Shown here: positions 1-8,532 of the stretch, piece by piece
Layout: the number at the start of each line of letters is the position of its first letter
How positions within the stretch are numbered: position 1 is the stretch's first letter
Origin: Cognatiluteimonas telluris
GTDB taxonomy: Bacteria; Pseudomonadota; Gammaproteobacteria; Xanthomonadales; Xanthomonadaceae
Length of the DNA: 64,000 bases
Assembly: GCF_011320095.1 (NCBI RefSeq)
Contig: NZ_JAANOY010000001.1
Coordinates: 248,001-312,000 of the forward strand
Direction of reading: 5' to 3'
Notes under the pieces: model-generated
Seen by the model: the letters and a program-made list of their open reading frames with translations, nothing else
Databases searched by the model: none
Told to the model about the DNA's origin: nothing
Translations under genes and position numbers: made by a program

Positions 1-499
1 CAGCGTCTATCCCGGCTTCCTGCAGCACGCCGGTTTCATGGCGATGAATCCCGAGCGCCACTTCCAGTCGCACTGGGATTTCTATCAGGATCTGGTCAAG
101 GGCGACCTCGAGGACGCCGCCGCGCACCGGCGCTTCTACGACGAATACAACGCGGTGCTGGACATGCCGGCCGAGTACTACCTCGACACCGTGCGCATCG
201 TGTTCCAGGAGCACCTGTTGCCGCGCGGGCTCTGGGACGTCGGCGGCGAGCGCGTAAACCCGGCGAAGATCCATGGCACCGCATTGATGACGATCGAAGG
301 TGAGCTCGACGACATCTCCGGCCGGGGCCAGACGCGCGCGGCGCATGCGCTGTGCACCGGCATCGACGAAGCCGCGCGGGCGCACCTGACGGTGGCCGGG
401 GCTGGCCATTACGGCATCTTCAGTGGCCGCCGCTGGCGCACCGAGGTCTACCCGCAGGTCCGCGATTTCATCGCGGCCGCCGATCGCCGCCCTGCGTAG
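1..499 (+). CDS. phaZ: Intracellular polyhydroxyalkanoate depolymerase, C-terminal part
   Basis: The reading frame is already open at base 2, so the gene is cut by the left window edge; 165 residues of the C-terminus are present. They begin with VYPGFLQHAGFMAMNPERH and continue through a helical region to AGAGHYGIFSGRRWR, which carries the His expected to complete the alpha/beta-hydrolase catalytic triad. This pattern matches the intracellular PHA/PHB depolymerase family, which hydrolyses stored polyester granules in the cytoplasm to hydroxyacids. The internal ATG codons at 38 and 44 are not the true start. The TAG stop (497-499) lies inside a REP-like repeat that begins at 496. The family call is confident; substrate chain length cannot be judged. 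Confidence 0.85.
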   Translation, partial: SVYPGFLQHAGFMAMNPERHFQSHWDFYQDLVKGDLEDAAAHRRFYDEYNAVLDMPAEYYLDTVRIVFQEHLLPRGLWDVGGERVNPAKIHGTALMTIEGELDDISGRGQTRAAHALCTGIDEAARAHLTVAGAGHYGIFSGRRWRTEVYPQVRDFIAAADRRPA

Positions 500-522
500 G
501 AGCGGCTTGAGCCGCGAGCTCG
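496..522 (+). repeat. REP-like palindrome (GTAGGAGCGGCTT family)
   Basis: The core GTAGGAGCGGCTTGAGCCGC forms a short hairpin (CGGCTT/GAGCCG type) and is followed by GAGCTCG. The same core recurs at 3321-3394 and, decayed, at 9924-9946 and 55559-55574. It resembles the dispersed intergenic repeat common in Xanthomonadaceae and Pseudomonas. It supplies the stop codon of the preceding gene. Confidence 0.7.
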
Positions 523-554
523 CCGCTCGCGACTCGATTCCCCGACGCTTCGCG

Positions 555-1454
555 CTACCCCGCCGACTTCACCAGCAGGTGCTTGGCCAGCAGCCCGTGC
601 CAGCCACCGATCAGCCGCACCAGGTGCAGTGAAGCGAACAGCAGCAGGACCCCGACGATACCTGCCAAGGGCCCGCTCCATGGCGCGCCGATCAGGTCGA
701 TGCCGACGCCATCGAGCGTGATCGCGTCGCCATGCCCGACGAGCATCAGGAATGGCGTAGCGACCAGCGCCAGCGACAGGCTGAGCAGGCTCACCACCAA
801 GGTGAAATACACGATCCCCAGCGGCAGCATCAGCAGGAAGTAGAGCTGGGTCGACCACGTGCGCGGATCGGTGAACATCGCGCCGATGCGCTGCAGCCAC
901 GGCCGCCCGCGCCCACCGTACAACGGGCGGCGTGGCATGCGTTCGCCCAGCATGGCTTCGACCATCCGACCTTCGACCAGCGACAGCACGCGCACCGAGC
1001 CGAAATACAGGATCACGAACGGCACCCCGATGATGAGCAGCGCGAATCCCGCCGACATCGAGATCCCGGTGACCACCCACACGAAATAGAAGATGCCCGT
1101 CGCCAGCGCCAGCACCATGTAGAACAGCGCGGCGTAGGTACGGGGTTCGGCGGCGACGCCGAAGAAGCGGCCGATCAGCGAACGTCGCGGCGGCGGTGGC
1201 GGCGCGCGCAGGGCCGTCTGCACGGTGGCTTCGGTTTCGCGGTAGATGTCGGCGACTTCCGCCGGCGCGCCATAGCTGCCGGCGACCGAGGCGATGACTT
1301 CGGCTTCCGATCGCCCCGGCTGCTCGGCCAGTTCCGAGCGCAGGTATTCCTCGGCGTCGTAAAGCGCGTCCTGCACCAGGGCCGGATCGGCGTTGCCCAG
1401 CGCGGCGCGCAGCTGCTCGAGGTAGGACGCGATGCTGGTTGGAAGGCTGTTCAT
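555..1454 (-). CDS. Membrane protein with HAAS-like N-terminus and sensor domain
   Basis: The 299-residue protein starts at the ATG at 1454, which overlaps the stop of the upstream padR-type gene in an ATGA (4 bp), so the two are translationally coupled. Residues 1-60 are soluble and helical (SIASYLEQLRAAL, DALYDAEEYLRSEL), like the HAAS/DUF1700 signalling module often paired with PadR regulators. From about residue 95 onward come four to six hydrophobic segments, consistent with a putative inner-membrane sensor domain. Family knowledge suggests that the PadR partner regulates this pair and the membrane protein senses an envelope signal; no ligand is evident. A longer frame to 1523 exists, but it would run through padR and lacks support. 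Confidence 0.75.
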   Translation of the reverse strand: MNSLPTSIASYLEQLRAALGNADPALVQDALYDAEEYLRSELAEQPGRSEAEVIASVAGSYGAPAEVADIYRETEATVQTALRAPPPPPRRSLIGRFFGVAAEPRTYAALFYMVLALATGIFYFVWVVTGISMSAGFALLIIGVPFVILYFGSVRVLSLVEGRMVEAMLGERMPRRPLYGGRGRPWLQRIGAMFTDPRTWSTQLYFLLMLPLGIVYFTLVVSLLSLSLALVATPFLMLVGHGDAITLDGVGIDLIGAPWSGPLAGIVGVLLLFASLHLVRLIGGWHGLLAKHLLVKSAG

Positions 1455-1873
1455 GGTGCAGGTTCCAGGTGATTGGCGCTGGGGTTGGGGCTGCTGCCGC
1501 CCGGCAGGACGGATTCGACGCAATCGCGGGTGGCGCGCCAGGCGCCGATCCAGGCCGCGAGCACCTCGCGGCCGGCGATCGTGATCCGGTAATAGCGGCG
1601 CGGAGGGCCGGCGATCGAGGGTTCGACATGGCTGTCGAGCAGGCCCGCTCCCTCGAGGTTGCGCAGCACCGGATACAGGGCGCTCTGCTTGCCGGCGAGC
1701 ACGCCCTGGCCGGTCTGCTCGAGCCGCTTGGCGATCTGGTAGCCGTACATCGGTTCGGGCGCGCCGCCGAGGACCGCCAGCAGCGCCAGCGACACGGTGC
1801 CTGCGCTGAGTTCCTTCTGGAACTTGCGCGATTGCGACTCGACGAGCTCGGCAGTGGGATTGGGATCGCTCAT
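1451..1873 (-). CDS. PadR family transcriptional regulator
   Basis: The 140-residue protein has a PadR winged helix: SLALLAVLGGAPEPMYGYQIAKRLEQ, then KQSALYPVLRNLEGAGLLDSHVEPSIAGPPRRYYRITIAG, in which the YRIT beta-wing is typical. A short 30-residue N-terminal extension precedes it. PadR proteins are dimeric repressors that usually control a neighbouring membrane protein or efflux gene, here the coupled gene at 555-1454. Upstream (about 1880-1925) is a comparatively AT-rich patch with TACTAGTGT and GATATAG that probably contains the promoter and an autoregulatory operator, but no clear palindrome could be fixed. Confidence 0.88.
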   Translation of the reverse strand: MSDPNPTAELVESQSRKFQKELSAGTVSLALLAVLGGAPEPMYGYQIAKRLEQTGQGVLAGKQSALYPVLRNLEGAGLLDSHVEPSIAGPPRRYYRITIAGREVLAAWIGAWRATRDCVESVLPGGSSPNPSANHLEPAP

Positions 1874-2057
1874 GGGAGACCTACATCTAGGACGGAGGCA
1901 ATACTAGTGTCCACTCCGATATAGCGGATGTGCCAGTAGTCACCGTGTCCCCCGGACAGACGACCCGTTGCGTGGCACCGGTTCGCTGGCCGTTGACGGT
2001 CGCCGACGTAAGGTTCCCGCGCAGGCCGCCTTCCCCTCGCGGCCGTCGGAGGAACCC

Positions 2058-2240
2058 ATGACACAGGGCGATAAATCCAGCTACACCGACAAGCAGAAGC
2101 GCCAGGCGCAGCACATCGAGGAGAGCGAAAAGAAGGAAGGCAAATCCAAGGACGACGCCGAGCGCATCGCCTGGGCCACCGTCAACAAGCAGGACGGCGG
2201 CGGCAAGAAATCCGGTTCCGGTCGCAGCCACGACGACTGA
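2058..2240 (+). CDS. Small hydrophilic 60-residue protein, often labelled plasmid stabilisation protein
   Basis: The start at 2058 was chosen because the conserved family begins at MTQGDKSSYTDKQKRQAQHI and GGAGGAACCC (2049-2058) gives a Shine-Dalgarno sequence; the frame can be extended to 1968 without homologous sequence. The protein is almost entirely charged (EESEKKEGKSKDDAERIAWATVNK) and ends in a Gly/Lys/Ser tail. Homologues of this size occur across Pseudomonas and Xanthomonadaceae and carry the inherited label plasmid stabilisation protein, for which nothing here gives support. No partner toxin, signal peptide or membrane segment is present. The function is unknown; a stress-related disordered protein is possible. 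Confidence 0.7.
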   Translation: MTQGDKSSYTDKQKRQAQHIEESEKKEGKSKDDAERIAWATVNKQDGGGKKSGSGRSHDD

Positions 2241-2321
2241 GGATCGCCACACGCGCATGGGCAGGCTCGCCGCAGGGCGCACGACCGCCTTTAAACTCGG
2301 GCGACCTTCGAGGAGTTGCCC

Positions 2322-3293
2322 ATGCGCATCGCCACGCCGTCCGCCTGCCTGCTGTCCGCCTGCCTGCTTTCGGCCTGTCTCCTGCCAGCCTGCGCGCCGG
2401 CACGCGCCGCCGGGCCGGTCACGCCGCGGCCGGCGGATGGCGTCGCGCCCAACGCGGACAAGCCCAAATCGATGCAGGAGCTGCTGGATGCCTCGCAGCC
2501 TTCGGACTGGCGTCGCCTGGATCCGGCCAACACGCTCTACCTGCAACTGGCGAGCGGCCGGGTGGTGATCGAACTGGCGCCGGCTTTCGCACCCGCCCAC
2601 GTGGCCAACATCCGCACGCTGGCCCATGAACATTACTGGGACGGGCTGAGCATCAACCGTTCGCAGGACAATTTCGTCGTGCAATGGGGCGATCCGACCG
2701 AAGAGGACAAGGACCGCAGGTCGCTTGGCACGGCGAAGGCGCACCTGCCGGCGGAATTCACTCGTAGCAGTACCGGGGTTCCCTTCGAACGACTGCCCGA
2801 CAGCGACGGCTGGGCGCCCGAGGTTGGCTTCAGCGACGGCTTCCCGGTCGCGCGCGATCCGCAGCAGGGGAGCACCTGGCTGGCGCATTGCTACGGCGCC
2901 GTCGGGGCCGGGCGCGACATGGCCGCGGACTCCAGCAACGGCAGCGAGCTGTACGTGGTCGATGGCCAGTCGCCCCGGCAGCTGGATCGCAACATCACCG
3001 TCGTCGGTCGCGTGGTGCAGGGGATGGAGTTGCTATCCACGCTGCCCCGTGGCACCGGACCGCTGGGCTTCTACGAAAAGGCGGCGCAGCGCGTTCCGAT
3101 CCAGTCGATCGCATTGGCCTCGGACGTACCGGCCGCGCAGCGCACCGCCCTGCAGGTCTTGCGCACGGATACACCGCTGTTCCGGGCCGTGGTCGAGTCA
3201 CGCCGCAATCGTCGCGACGACTGGTACAAGGTGCCGGCTGGCCATATCGACCTGTGCAACGTTCCGCTGCCCACGCGCCTGGCGCCGAAGTAA
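2322..3293 (+). CDS. Cyclophilin-type peptidylprolyl isomerase lipoprotein
   Basis: The ATG at 2322 has AGGAG at 2311-2315, giving 323 residues; a TTG six bases upstream is less likely. The N-terminus is a lipoprotein signal with three consecutive lipobox-like units ([15 protein letters not shown]) before the mature Ala/Pro-rich sequence. A cyclophilin fold follows ([27 protein letters not shown], then FVVQWGDP and a [17 protein letters not shown] segment), with about 80 residues added at the C-terminus that I do not recognise. It probably assists folding in the periplasm, tethered to a membrane. Several catalytic-site residues of classical cyclophilins (FHR) appear as INRSQ, so isomerase activity may be weak. 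AT-rich CTTTAAACTCG (2289-2299) upstream may be its promoter -10 region. Confidence 0.8.
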   Translation: MRIATPSACLLSACLLSACLLPACAPARAAGPVTPRPADGVAPNADKPKSMQELLDASQPSDWRRLDPANTLYLQLASGRVVIELAPAFAPAHVANIRTLAHEHYWDGLSINRSQDNFVVQWGDPTEEDKDRRSLGTAKAHLPAEFTRSSTGVPFERLPDSDGWAPEVGFSDGFPVARDPQQGSTWLAHCYGAVGAGRDMAADSSNGSELYVVDGQSPRQLDRNITVVGRVVQGMELLSTLPRGTGPLGFYEKAAQRVPIQSIALASDVPAAQRTALQVLRTDTPLFRAVVESRRNRRDDWYKVPAGHIDLCNVPLPTRLAPK

Positions 3294-3320
3294 CGTGACT
3301 TCGCGCAACCGCACCGCTAC

Positions 3321-3394
3321 GTAGGAGCGGCTTCGACCGCGGGCTTTTCCGGCCGGTTCCAAAACAAGAGCTCGCGGCTGAAGCCGCTTCTACC
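3321..3394 (+). repeat. Inverted pair of REP-like palindromes
   Basis: One copy of the GTAGGAGCGGCTTCGACCGC repeat lies at 3321-3342 and a second copy in reverse orientation (GAGCTCGCGGCTGAAGCCGC onwards) at 3368-3394. About 25 bases separate them. Such inverted pairs are the usual organisation of REP/BIME units. They sit between the cyclophilin and DUF72 genes, close behind the cyclophilin stop. Confidence 0.75.
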
Positions 3395-3463
3395 GGGACG
3401 CAGGATGCCGGATGCCGGAGGCGGCTCACGCGGCTTCAACCACCCTCGCGCCAGCATCGCCCG

Positions 3464-4345
3464 ATGGCGATCCGCATCGGCATTTCCGGCTGGCGCTATG
3501 CGCCGTGGCGCGGCGTGTTCTATCCACGCGACCTGCCGCAGCGTGCCGAGCTGGACTACGCTTCGCGCCGCTTCGACAGCATCGAGATCAACGGATCGTT
3601 CTACTCGCTGCAGACGCCGGCGAGCTACGGCGCCTGGCATGACGCGACGCCGGAAGATTTCGAATTCGCGGTCAAGGGCCCGCGGTACCTGACCCACATC
3701 CTGCGGCTGCGCAACCTGGACAAGCCGCTGGCGAATTTCCTTGCCTCCGGGGTGCTGCGCCTGCGCGACAAGCTGGGGCCGATGCTCTGGCAATTGCCGC
3801 CAACCTTCCGCTACGACGCCGATGTCATCGAAGCCTTTTTGGCGAAACTTCCGCGCAGCAGCGGGCAAGCGCTCGCGGTCGCCCGCCGCCGCGACGTCGG
3901 CCGCATGCGCGGGCGCAGCGCACTGGCGATCGACCGCGATCGTCCGCTCCGGCACGCGATGGAGGTCCGGCACGAAAGCTTCTGCACGGCTCCCTTCCTC
4001 GCCCAGTTGCGTCGCCACAACGTCGCGCTCGTCGTCGCCGACACGGGGGGGAAATTCCCTTATGCCGAGGATGTCACCGCCGACTTCGTCTACGTCCGCC
4101 TGCACGGCGATGCACAGCTCTACGTGAGTGGCTACGCAGGCGCGGCCCTGGACCGCTGGGCGACGCGCATCACGGCATGGTCGCAGGGCGCCGAGCTCGC
4201 CGGCGCGCGGCGCATCGGCGGCGCGGCCCGCAAGCGGGGCGGGCGCGACGTCTATTGTTATTTCGACAACGACGCCAAGGTGCACGCGCCGTTCGATGCA
4301 TTGGCATTGATGGCGCGCATCCGGGCGATACCGGGCCGGCGATAA
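3464..4345 (+). CDS. DUF72 domain protein
   Basis: The 293-residue protein has the hallmarks of the DUF72 (YecE-like) TIM-barrel family: IRIGISGWRYAPWRGVFYPRDLPQ at the N-terminus, FDSIEINGSFYSLQTP, the FEFAVKGPRYLTHILRL strand, and the AMEVRHESF and VADTGGKFP motifs. It ends with the usual VYCYFDNDAKVHAPFDA. It is a soluble cytoplasmic protein without a signal peptide. Its biochemical function is not established, though phosphatase or nuclease roles have been proposed for the family. It is preceded by the REP pair and followed by a convergent terminator-like hairpin shared with pilU. Confidence 0.88.
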   Translation: MAIRIGISGWRYAPWRGVFYPRDLPQRAELDYASRRFDSIEINGSFYSLQTPASYGAWHDATPEDFEFAVKGPRYLTHILRLRNLDKPLANFLASGVLRLRDKLGPMLWQLPPTFRYDADVIEAFLAKLPRSSGQALAVARRRDVGRMRGRSALAIDRDRPLRHAMEVRHESFCTAPFLAQLRRHNVALVVADTGGKFPYAEDVTADFVYVRLHGDAQLYVSGYAGAALDRWATRITAWSQGAELAGARRIGGAARKRGGRDVYCYFDNDAKVHAPFDALALMARIRAIPGRR

Positions 4346-4350
4346 ACGGC

Positions 4351-4385
4351 CACGGGACCCACGGCCGATGCCGATGGGTCCCGTG
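4351..4385. terminator. Bidirectional terminator-like hairpin between DUF72 gene and pilU
   Basis: A perfect 11-bp stem, CACGGGACCCA (4351-4361) with TGGGTCCCGTG (4375-4385), encloses a 13-base loop. It lies between two convergent genes, 6 bases past the DUF72 stop and 38 before the pilU stop. Neither flank has a T-tract, so strong intrinsic termination is not certain; it could also act as an attenuator or 3'-end stabiliser. Confidence 0.6.
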
Positions 4386-4422
4386 TCGGACCGGTCCGGC
4401 CGCTGGCCGGCGGTGGAAACCC

Positions 4423-5553
4423 CTAGCGGACTTCCGCGACCTCGACGCCATCCAGGCCCTGCGACAGCGTGCGCGCATCGCCACCCTGGGCGAGCTTGAT
4501 CCGCAGGCGGACCTCGTTGGCCGAGTCCGCATAACGTAGCGCGTCCTCGTAGGAGATCTCACCGGCCTGGTACAGCTCGAACAGCGCCTGGTCGAAGGTC
4601 TTCATGCCAAGGTTGGTGGATTCCTTCATCACTTCCTTCAGCTTGTGCACCTCCCCGTCGCGGATGTAGTCCTGGACCAGCGGCGTGCCGAGCAGGATCT
4701 CCATCGCCACCCGCCGGCTCTTGCCATCGGGCGTTGGAATCAGCTGCTGCGCGACGACGCCCTTGAGGTTGAGCGACAGGTCCATCAGCAGCTGGCCGCG
4801 ACGGTCTTCGGGGAAGAAGTTGATGATGCGGTCCATCGCCTGGTTGGCATTGTTGGCGTGCAGCGTGCACAGCACCAGGTGGCCGGTCTCGGCGAAGGCG
4901 ATTGCGTGGTCCATGCCTTCGCGGCTGCGCACCTCGCCGATCATGATCACGTCCGGCGCCTGGCGCAGGGTGTTCTTCAGCGCCGCGTCCCAGCTGTCGG
5001 TGTCGATCCCGACTTCGCGCTGGGTGATGATGCAGCCCTCGTGCTTGTGCACGAATTCGATCGGATCCTCGATGGTGATGATGTGGCCCGTGGAATTCTG
5101 GTTGCGATAGCCGATCATCGCCGCCAGCGACGTCGACTTGCCGGTGCCGGTGGCGCCGACGAAGATGATGATCCCGCGCTTGGTCATCGCCAGCGTCTTG
5201 ATGATCGGCGGCAGGCTGAGCTCCTCGACCGTCGGGATCTTGGTCTCGATCCGGCGCAGCACCATCCCGACCTGGTTGCGCTGGTAGAAGCAGCTGACAC
5301 GGAAACGGCCGACGCCGGACACGCCGATGGCGAAGTTGCACTCGTGCGAGCGCTCGAACTCCTCGCGCTGCGGGGGCGACATCACGTTCAGCACCAGGTC
5401 GCGCGACTGCTGCGGCGTCAGCGGGTTCTGGGTGATCGGCGAGATCTTGCCGTTGACCTTCATCGACGGCGGCATGCCGGCGGTGATGAACAGGTCGGAC
5501 GCCTTCTGGTGCGCCATCAGCTTCAGGAACGAGGTGAAATCGATGCTGCTCAT
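4423..5553 (-). CDS. pilU: Type IV pilus retraction ATPase PilU
   Basis: The 376-residue PilT/PilU-type hexameric ATPase powers pilus disassembly during twitching motility at the cytoplasmic face of the pilus base. The Walker A is GATGTGKS (133-140), the Asp box includes IEDPIEF (161-167), the Walker B is MIGEVR (204-209), and the His box is TGHLVLCTLHANN (223-235). It lacks the C-terminal AIRNLIRE helix typical of PilT and has instead a longer tail ending AQGGDARTLSQGLDGVEVAEVR, as PilU proteins do. It lies downstream of pilT on the same strand, with 124 bases between them. PilU normally works as a motor accessory to PilT. Confidence 0.93.
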   Translation of the reverse strand: MSSIDFTSFLKLMAHQKASDLFITAGMPPSMKVNGKISPITQNPLTPQQSRDLVLNVMSPPQREEFERSHECNFAIGVSGVGRFRVSCFYQRNQVGMVLRRIETKIPTVEELSLPPIIKTLAMTKRGIIIFVGATGTGKSTSLAAMIGYRNQNSTGHIITIEDPIEFVHKHEGCIITQREVGIDTDSWDAALKNTLRQAPDVIMIGEVRSREGMDHAIAFAETGHLVLCTLHANNANQAMDRIINFFPEDRRGQLLMDLSLNLKGVVAQQLIPTPDGKSRRVAMEILLGTPLVQDYIRDGEVHKLKEVMKESTNLGMKTFDQALFELYQAGEISYEDALRYADSANEVRLRIKLAQGGDARTLSQGLDGVEVAEVR

Positions 5554-5677
5554 GCCGTGACTCCGGGGGTTCGGTTCGGGATCGGTCTTCGGGAAAACGG
5601 TTCATGGCGGAAGCATCACACGACTGCCTGCCAATCCGGGTCCGGATTCCCAGTCCGAATACCCACGGCCGTCGAGG

Positions 5678-6715
5678 TCAGTCGAACAGCCGCTTGTCCT
5701 TCGCATAATCGCGCGCATGGCCCTTGGTGACGAGGTTGCGCTTGACCAGGTCCTGCAGGTGCTGGTCCAGTGTCATCATTCCGTACTGCTGGCCGGTCTG
5801 GATCGAGGAGTACATCTGCGCGACCTTGTCTTCGCGGATCAGGTTGCGGATGGCCGGGGTGCCGACCATGATTTCCCAGGCCGCGGTGCGCCCGCCGCCG
5901 ACCTTCTTGAGCAGCGCCTGCGAAATCACCGCACGCAGCGACTCGGACAGCATCGAGCGCACCATCGGCTTCTCGCCGGCCGGGAACACGTCGATGATGC
6001 GATCGATGGTCTTGGCCGCCGACGAGGTATGCAGCGTGGCGAACACCAGGTGGCCCGTTTCCGCGGCCGTCAGCGCCAGGCGGATGGTCTCGATGTCGCG
6101 CATCTCGCCGACCAGGATGTAGTCGGGGTCCTCGCGCAGCGCCGAGCGCAGCGCCTCGTTGAAGCCATGCGTGTCGCGATGCACCTCGCGCTGGTTGATC
6201 AGGCACTTCTGCGCGGTATGCACGAATTCGATCGGGTCCTCGACGCTGAGGACATGACCGTATTCGCTCTTGTTGATGTGGTCGATCATCGCCGCCAGCG
6301 TGGTCGACTTGCCCGAGCCGGTCGGCCCGGTCACCAGGATCAGCCCCTGCGGCTGGTCGATCAGGTCCTTGAAGATCTTGGGGCAACCCAGGTCCTCGAG
6401 CGTCAGCACTTCCGACGGCACGGTGCGGAACACCGCGCCCGCTCCGCGGTTCTGGTTGAAGGCATTGACACGGAAGCGCGCCAGCCCGGGGATCTCGAAC
6501 GAGAAATCGACCTCGAGGAATTCCTCGTAATCGCGCCGCTGCTTGTCCGACATGATGTCGTACACCAGCGCATGGACCTGCTTGTGGTCCAGCGCCGGTA
6601 TGTTGATGCGGCGGACGTCGCCATCGACCCGGATCATCGGCGGCAGGCCGGCCGACAGGTGCAGGTCCGAAGCCTTGTTCTTGACCGAAAACGCCAACAG
6701 CTCGGCGATATCCAT
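5678..6715 (-). CDS. pilT: Type IV pilus retraction ATPase PilT
   Basis: The ATG at 6715 gives 345 residues, the family's standard length; the frame is open to 6910 but the extension has no PilT similarity. The Walker A is GPTGSGKST (130-138), with SVEDPIEF, the Walker B LVGEMRD, and the His box TGHLVFATLHTSS. The PilT-specific AIRNLIRE motif is present near the C-terminus. It drives pilus retraction and twitching. It is divergent from yggS with 162 bases between starts, the common pilT-yggS-proC arrangement of gammaproteobacteria. Confidence 0.95.
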   Translation of the reverse strand: MDIAELLAFSVKNKASDLHLSAGLPPMIRVDGDVRRINIPALDHKQVHALVYDIMSDKQRRDYEEFLEVDFSFEIPGLARFRVNAFNQNRGAGAVFRTVPSEVLTLEDLGCPKIFKDLIDQPQGLILVTGPTGSGKSTTLAAMIDHINKSEYGHVLSVEDPIEFVHTAQKCLINQREVHRDTHGFNEALRSALREDPDYILVGEMRDIETIRLALTAAETGHLVFATLHTSSAAKTIDRIIDVFPAGEKPMVRSMLSESLRAVISQALLKKVGGGRTAAWEIMVGTPAIRNLIREDKVAQMYSSIQTGQQYGMMTLDQHLQDLVKRNLVTKGHARDYAKDKRLFD

Positions 6716-6877
6716 GCGTGCTCCCCTGAGCTCGACTGATGCTTGCGAAGTTTCCGCGGCGCTTTGTTGACCGCCAGGATGCGCATCCAGCCGCACCCGG
6801 GTGGAATCCAGGCCCCCCGCGCCGCAGTATAGGCTGAAATTTCCGGCGTCAATCCGCCGACCCGACAGGATCCCGAC

Positions 6878-7621
6878 GTGCCTGCGCGCGCCTTGAAATC
6901 CCTGCTGCAACGACTGGAAAACGCCGCAGGCAGCGCTGGTCGGCCATCGCCGCGATTATTGGCGGTCTCCAAGCACCAGCCTGCGACCGCGGTCGCGGAA
7001 ATGGCGGCCGCATGGCGCGTGCTGCTGCATGAACAGGGACGCGGCCGGGATGAACAGGGGCGACCGGCGTTCGGCGAGAACTACGTGCAGGAAGCACAGG
7101 CCAAGCGCGCGCTGCTCGCCGATCCCGGGCTCGAGTGGCACCTGATCGGCCACCTGCAATCCAACAAGGTGCGTGATGCGGCCGAGACCTTCGATTGGGT
7201 GCAGACCGTCGACCGGGAGAAACTGATCGATGGCCTGGCACGGCACCGGCCGGCATCGATGCCGCCGCTGAACGTGCTGGTGCAGGTGAACATCGACGAC
7301 GAGGCCAGCAAGCACGGCTGCCGGCCGCAGGATGTCGCCGCGCTGGCGTCGGCGATCGTGGCCCAGCCACGCCTGGCGCTGCGCGGACTGATGGCCATTC
7401 CCGCGCCCGCTCCCGACATGGCTCGCAGGCGCGAGGCCTTCGCGCGGATGAAGCGGCTGTTCGACCGCCTGCGCGAAGACCATCCCGCGATCGACACCCT
7501 GTCGATGGGCATGAGCGGCGATTTCTCCGAGGCCATCGCCGAAGGCGCCACGCTGGTGCGGGTGGGCACGGCCTTGTTCGGGGCCCGTCCGGCGCCGACA
7601 ACCGGCCGGGGCGCGCACTGA
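6878..7621 (+). CDS. yggS: Pyridoxal-phosphate homeostasis protein (YggS/PLPBP family)
   Basis: The GTG start at 6878 has AGGA at 6867-6870. The 247-residue protein is a fold-type III PLP-binding TIM barrel; the PLP lysine is K32 in LLAVSKHQPA. GENYVQEAQAK, WHLIGHLQSNK and MGMSGDFSEAI are family signatures. It is thought to buffer PLP and balance amino-acid pools. Unlike typical homologues, which read roughly AAGxxxFGENYVQE here, this protein has about a dozen extra residues (HEQGRGRDEQGRP, 51-63) encoded by an imperfect internal duplication of GAACAGGG. It precedes proC by 50 bases, as in many relatives. Confidence 0.92.
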   Translation: MPARALKSLLQRLENAAGSAGRPSPRLLAVSKHQPATAVAEMAAAWRVLLHEQGRGRDEQGRPAFGENYVQEAQAKRALLADPGLEWHLIGHLQSNKVRDAAETFDWVQTVDREKLIDGLARHRPASMPPLNVLVQVNIDDEASKHGCRPQDVAALASAIVAQPRLALRGLMAIPAPAPDMARRREAFARMKRLFDRLREDHPAIDTLSMGMSGDFSEAIAEGATLVRVGTALFGARPAPTTGRGAH

Positions 7622-7671
7622 GGGATCACTCACGGCACCTTACACTGCCCTGCCCGCAAACACGGACGACC

Positions 7672-8532
7672 ATGACGGATACGGATGCACTGCCGGCCAC
7701 GCCGGGCACACTTGCCTTCATCGGCGGCGGCAACATGGCGCGCAGCCTGATCGCCGGCCTGCTGGGGGACGGCACCGCGGCGGCGTCGATCCAGGTCGCC
7801 GAACCGGTCCCAGGCGTGCGCGAAGCCCTGCATCGCGATTTCGATGTCCCGGTCTTCTCGGACAACAGCGACGCCGTCGCTGGCGCCGGCACCTGGCTGC
7901 TGGCCGCCAAGCCGCAGGTGATGCGCGACATCTGCGAGGCGCTCTCCGGGCCCGCGCAGGCAGCATCGCCGCTGGTGGTTTCGATTGCCGCCGGCATCAC
8001 CACCGCGCAACTGGAGCGATGGCTCGGCGGCGGATTGCCGATCGTGCGCGCGATGCCCAACACCCCGGCGCTGCTGGGCGCGGGCGTCACCGGTCTGTTC
8101 GCCAACGCGCGCGTCGACGCCGATGGCCGCGCCTGCGCCGAACGCCTGCTCGCCAGCGCCGGCCCGGTGGTGTGGCTCGACGACGAGGCGCTGCTGGACG
8201 CCGTGACCGCGGTGTCGGGCAGCGGCCCGGCCTACGTGTTCCTGCTGGCCGAGGCGATGCTCGACGCCGCCCGCGCGCAGGGCCTGCCCGAAGCAGCGGC
8301 GCGGACGCTGGTGTTGCGCACGATCCTGGGGGCGGCGCGCATGCTGGTGGAGGAGGACGCGACGCCGGCCGAGCTGCGCGCGCGCGTGACCTCCGGCGGC
8401 GGGACGACCGAGGCCGCGATCGAGGTCTTCGAGCATGGGCGACTGCCCGCGCTGGTCGGCGATGCGATCGATGCGGCCAGCCGGCGCAGCCGTGAACTGT
8501 CCCGGCAGTTCGAGCAGGCGCCGTGCGCATGA
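7672..8532 (+). CDS. proC: Pyrroline-5-carboxylate reductase
   Basis: The ATG at 7672 gives 286 residues. It makes the last step of proline synthesis, reducing pyrroline-5-carboxylate with NAD(P)H in the cytoplasm. The Rossmann motif FIGGGNMARSLIAGLL (17-32) is followed by AKPQVMRDI, the VRAMPNTPALLGAGVTGL motif and the C-terminal TAVSGSGPAYVFLLAEAM and RVTSGGGTTEAAIEVFE signatures of the family. TACACT at 7641-7646 could be a -10 element giving it a promoter separate from yggS. Its stop overlaps the next gene's start in ATGA. Confidence 0.95.
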   Translation: MTDTDALPATPGTLAFIGGGNMARSLIAGLLGDGTAAASIQVAEPVPGVREALHRDFDVPVFSDNSDAVAGAGTWLLAAKPQVMRDICEALSGPAQAASPLVVSIAAGITTAQLERWLGGGLPIVRAMPNTPALLGAGVTGLFANARVDADGRACAERLLASAGPVVWLDDEALLDAVTAVSGSGPAYVFLLAEAMLDAARAQGLPEAAARTLVLRTILGAARMLVEEDATPAELRARVTSGGGTTEAAIEVFEHGRLPALVGDAIDAASRRSRELSRQFEQAPCA

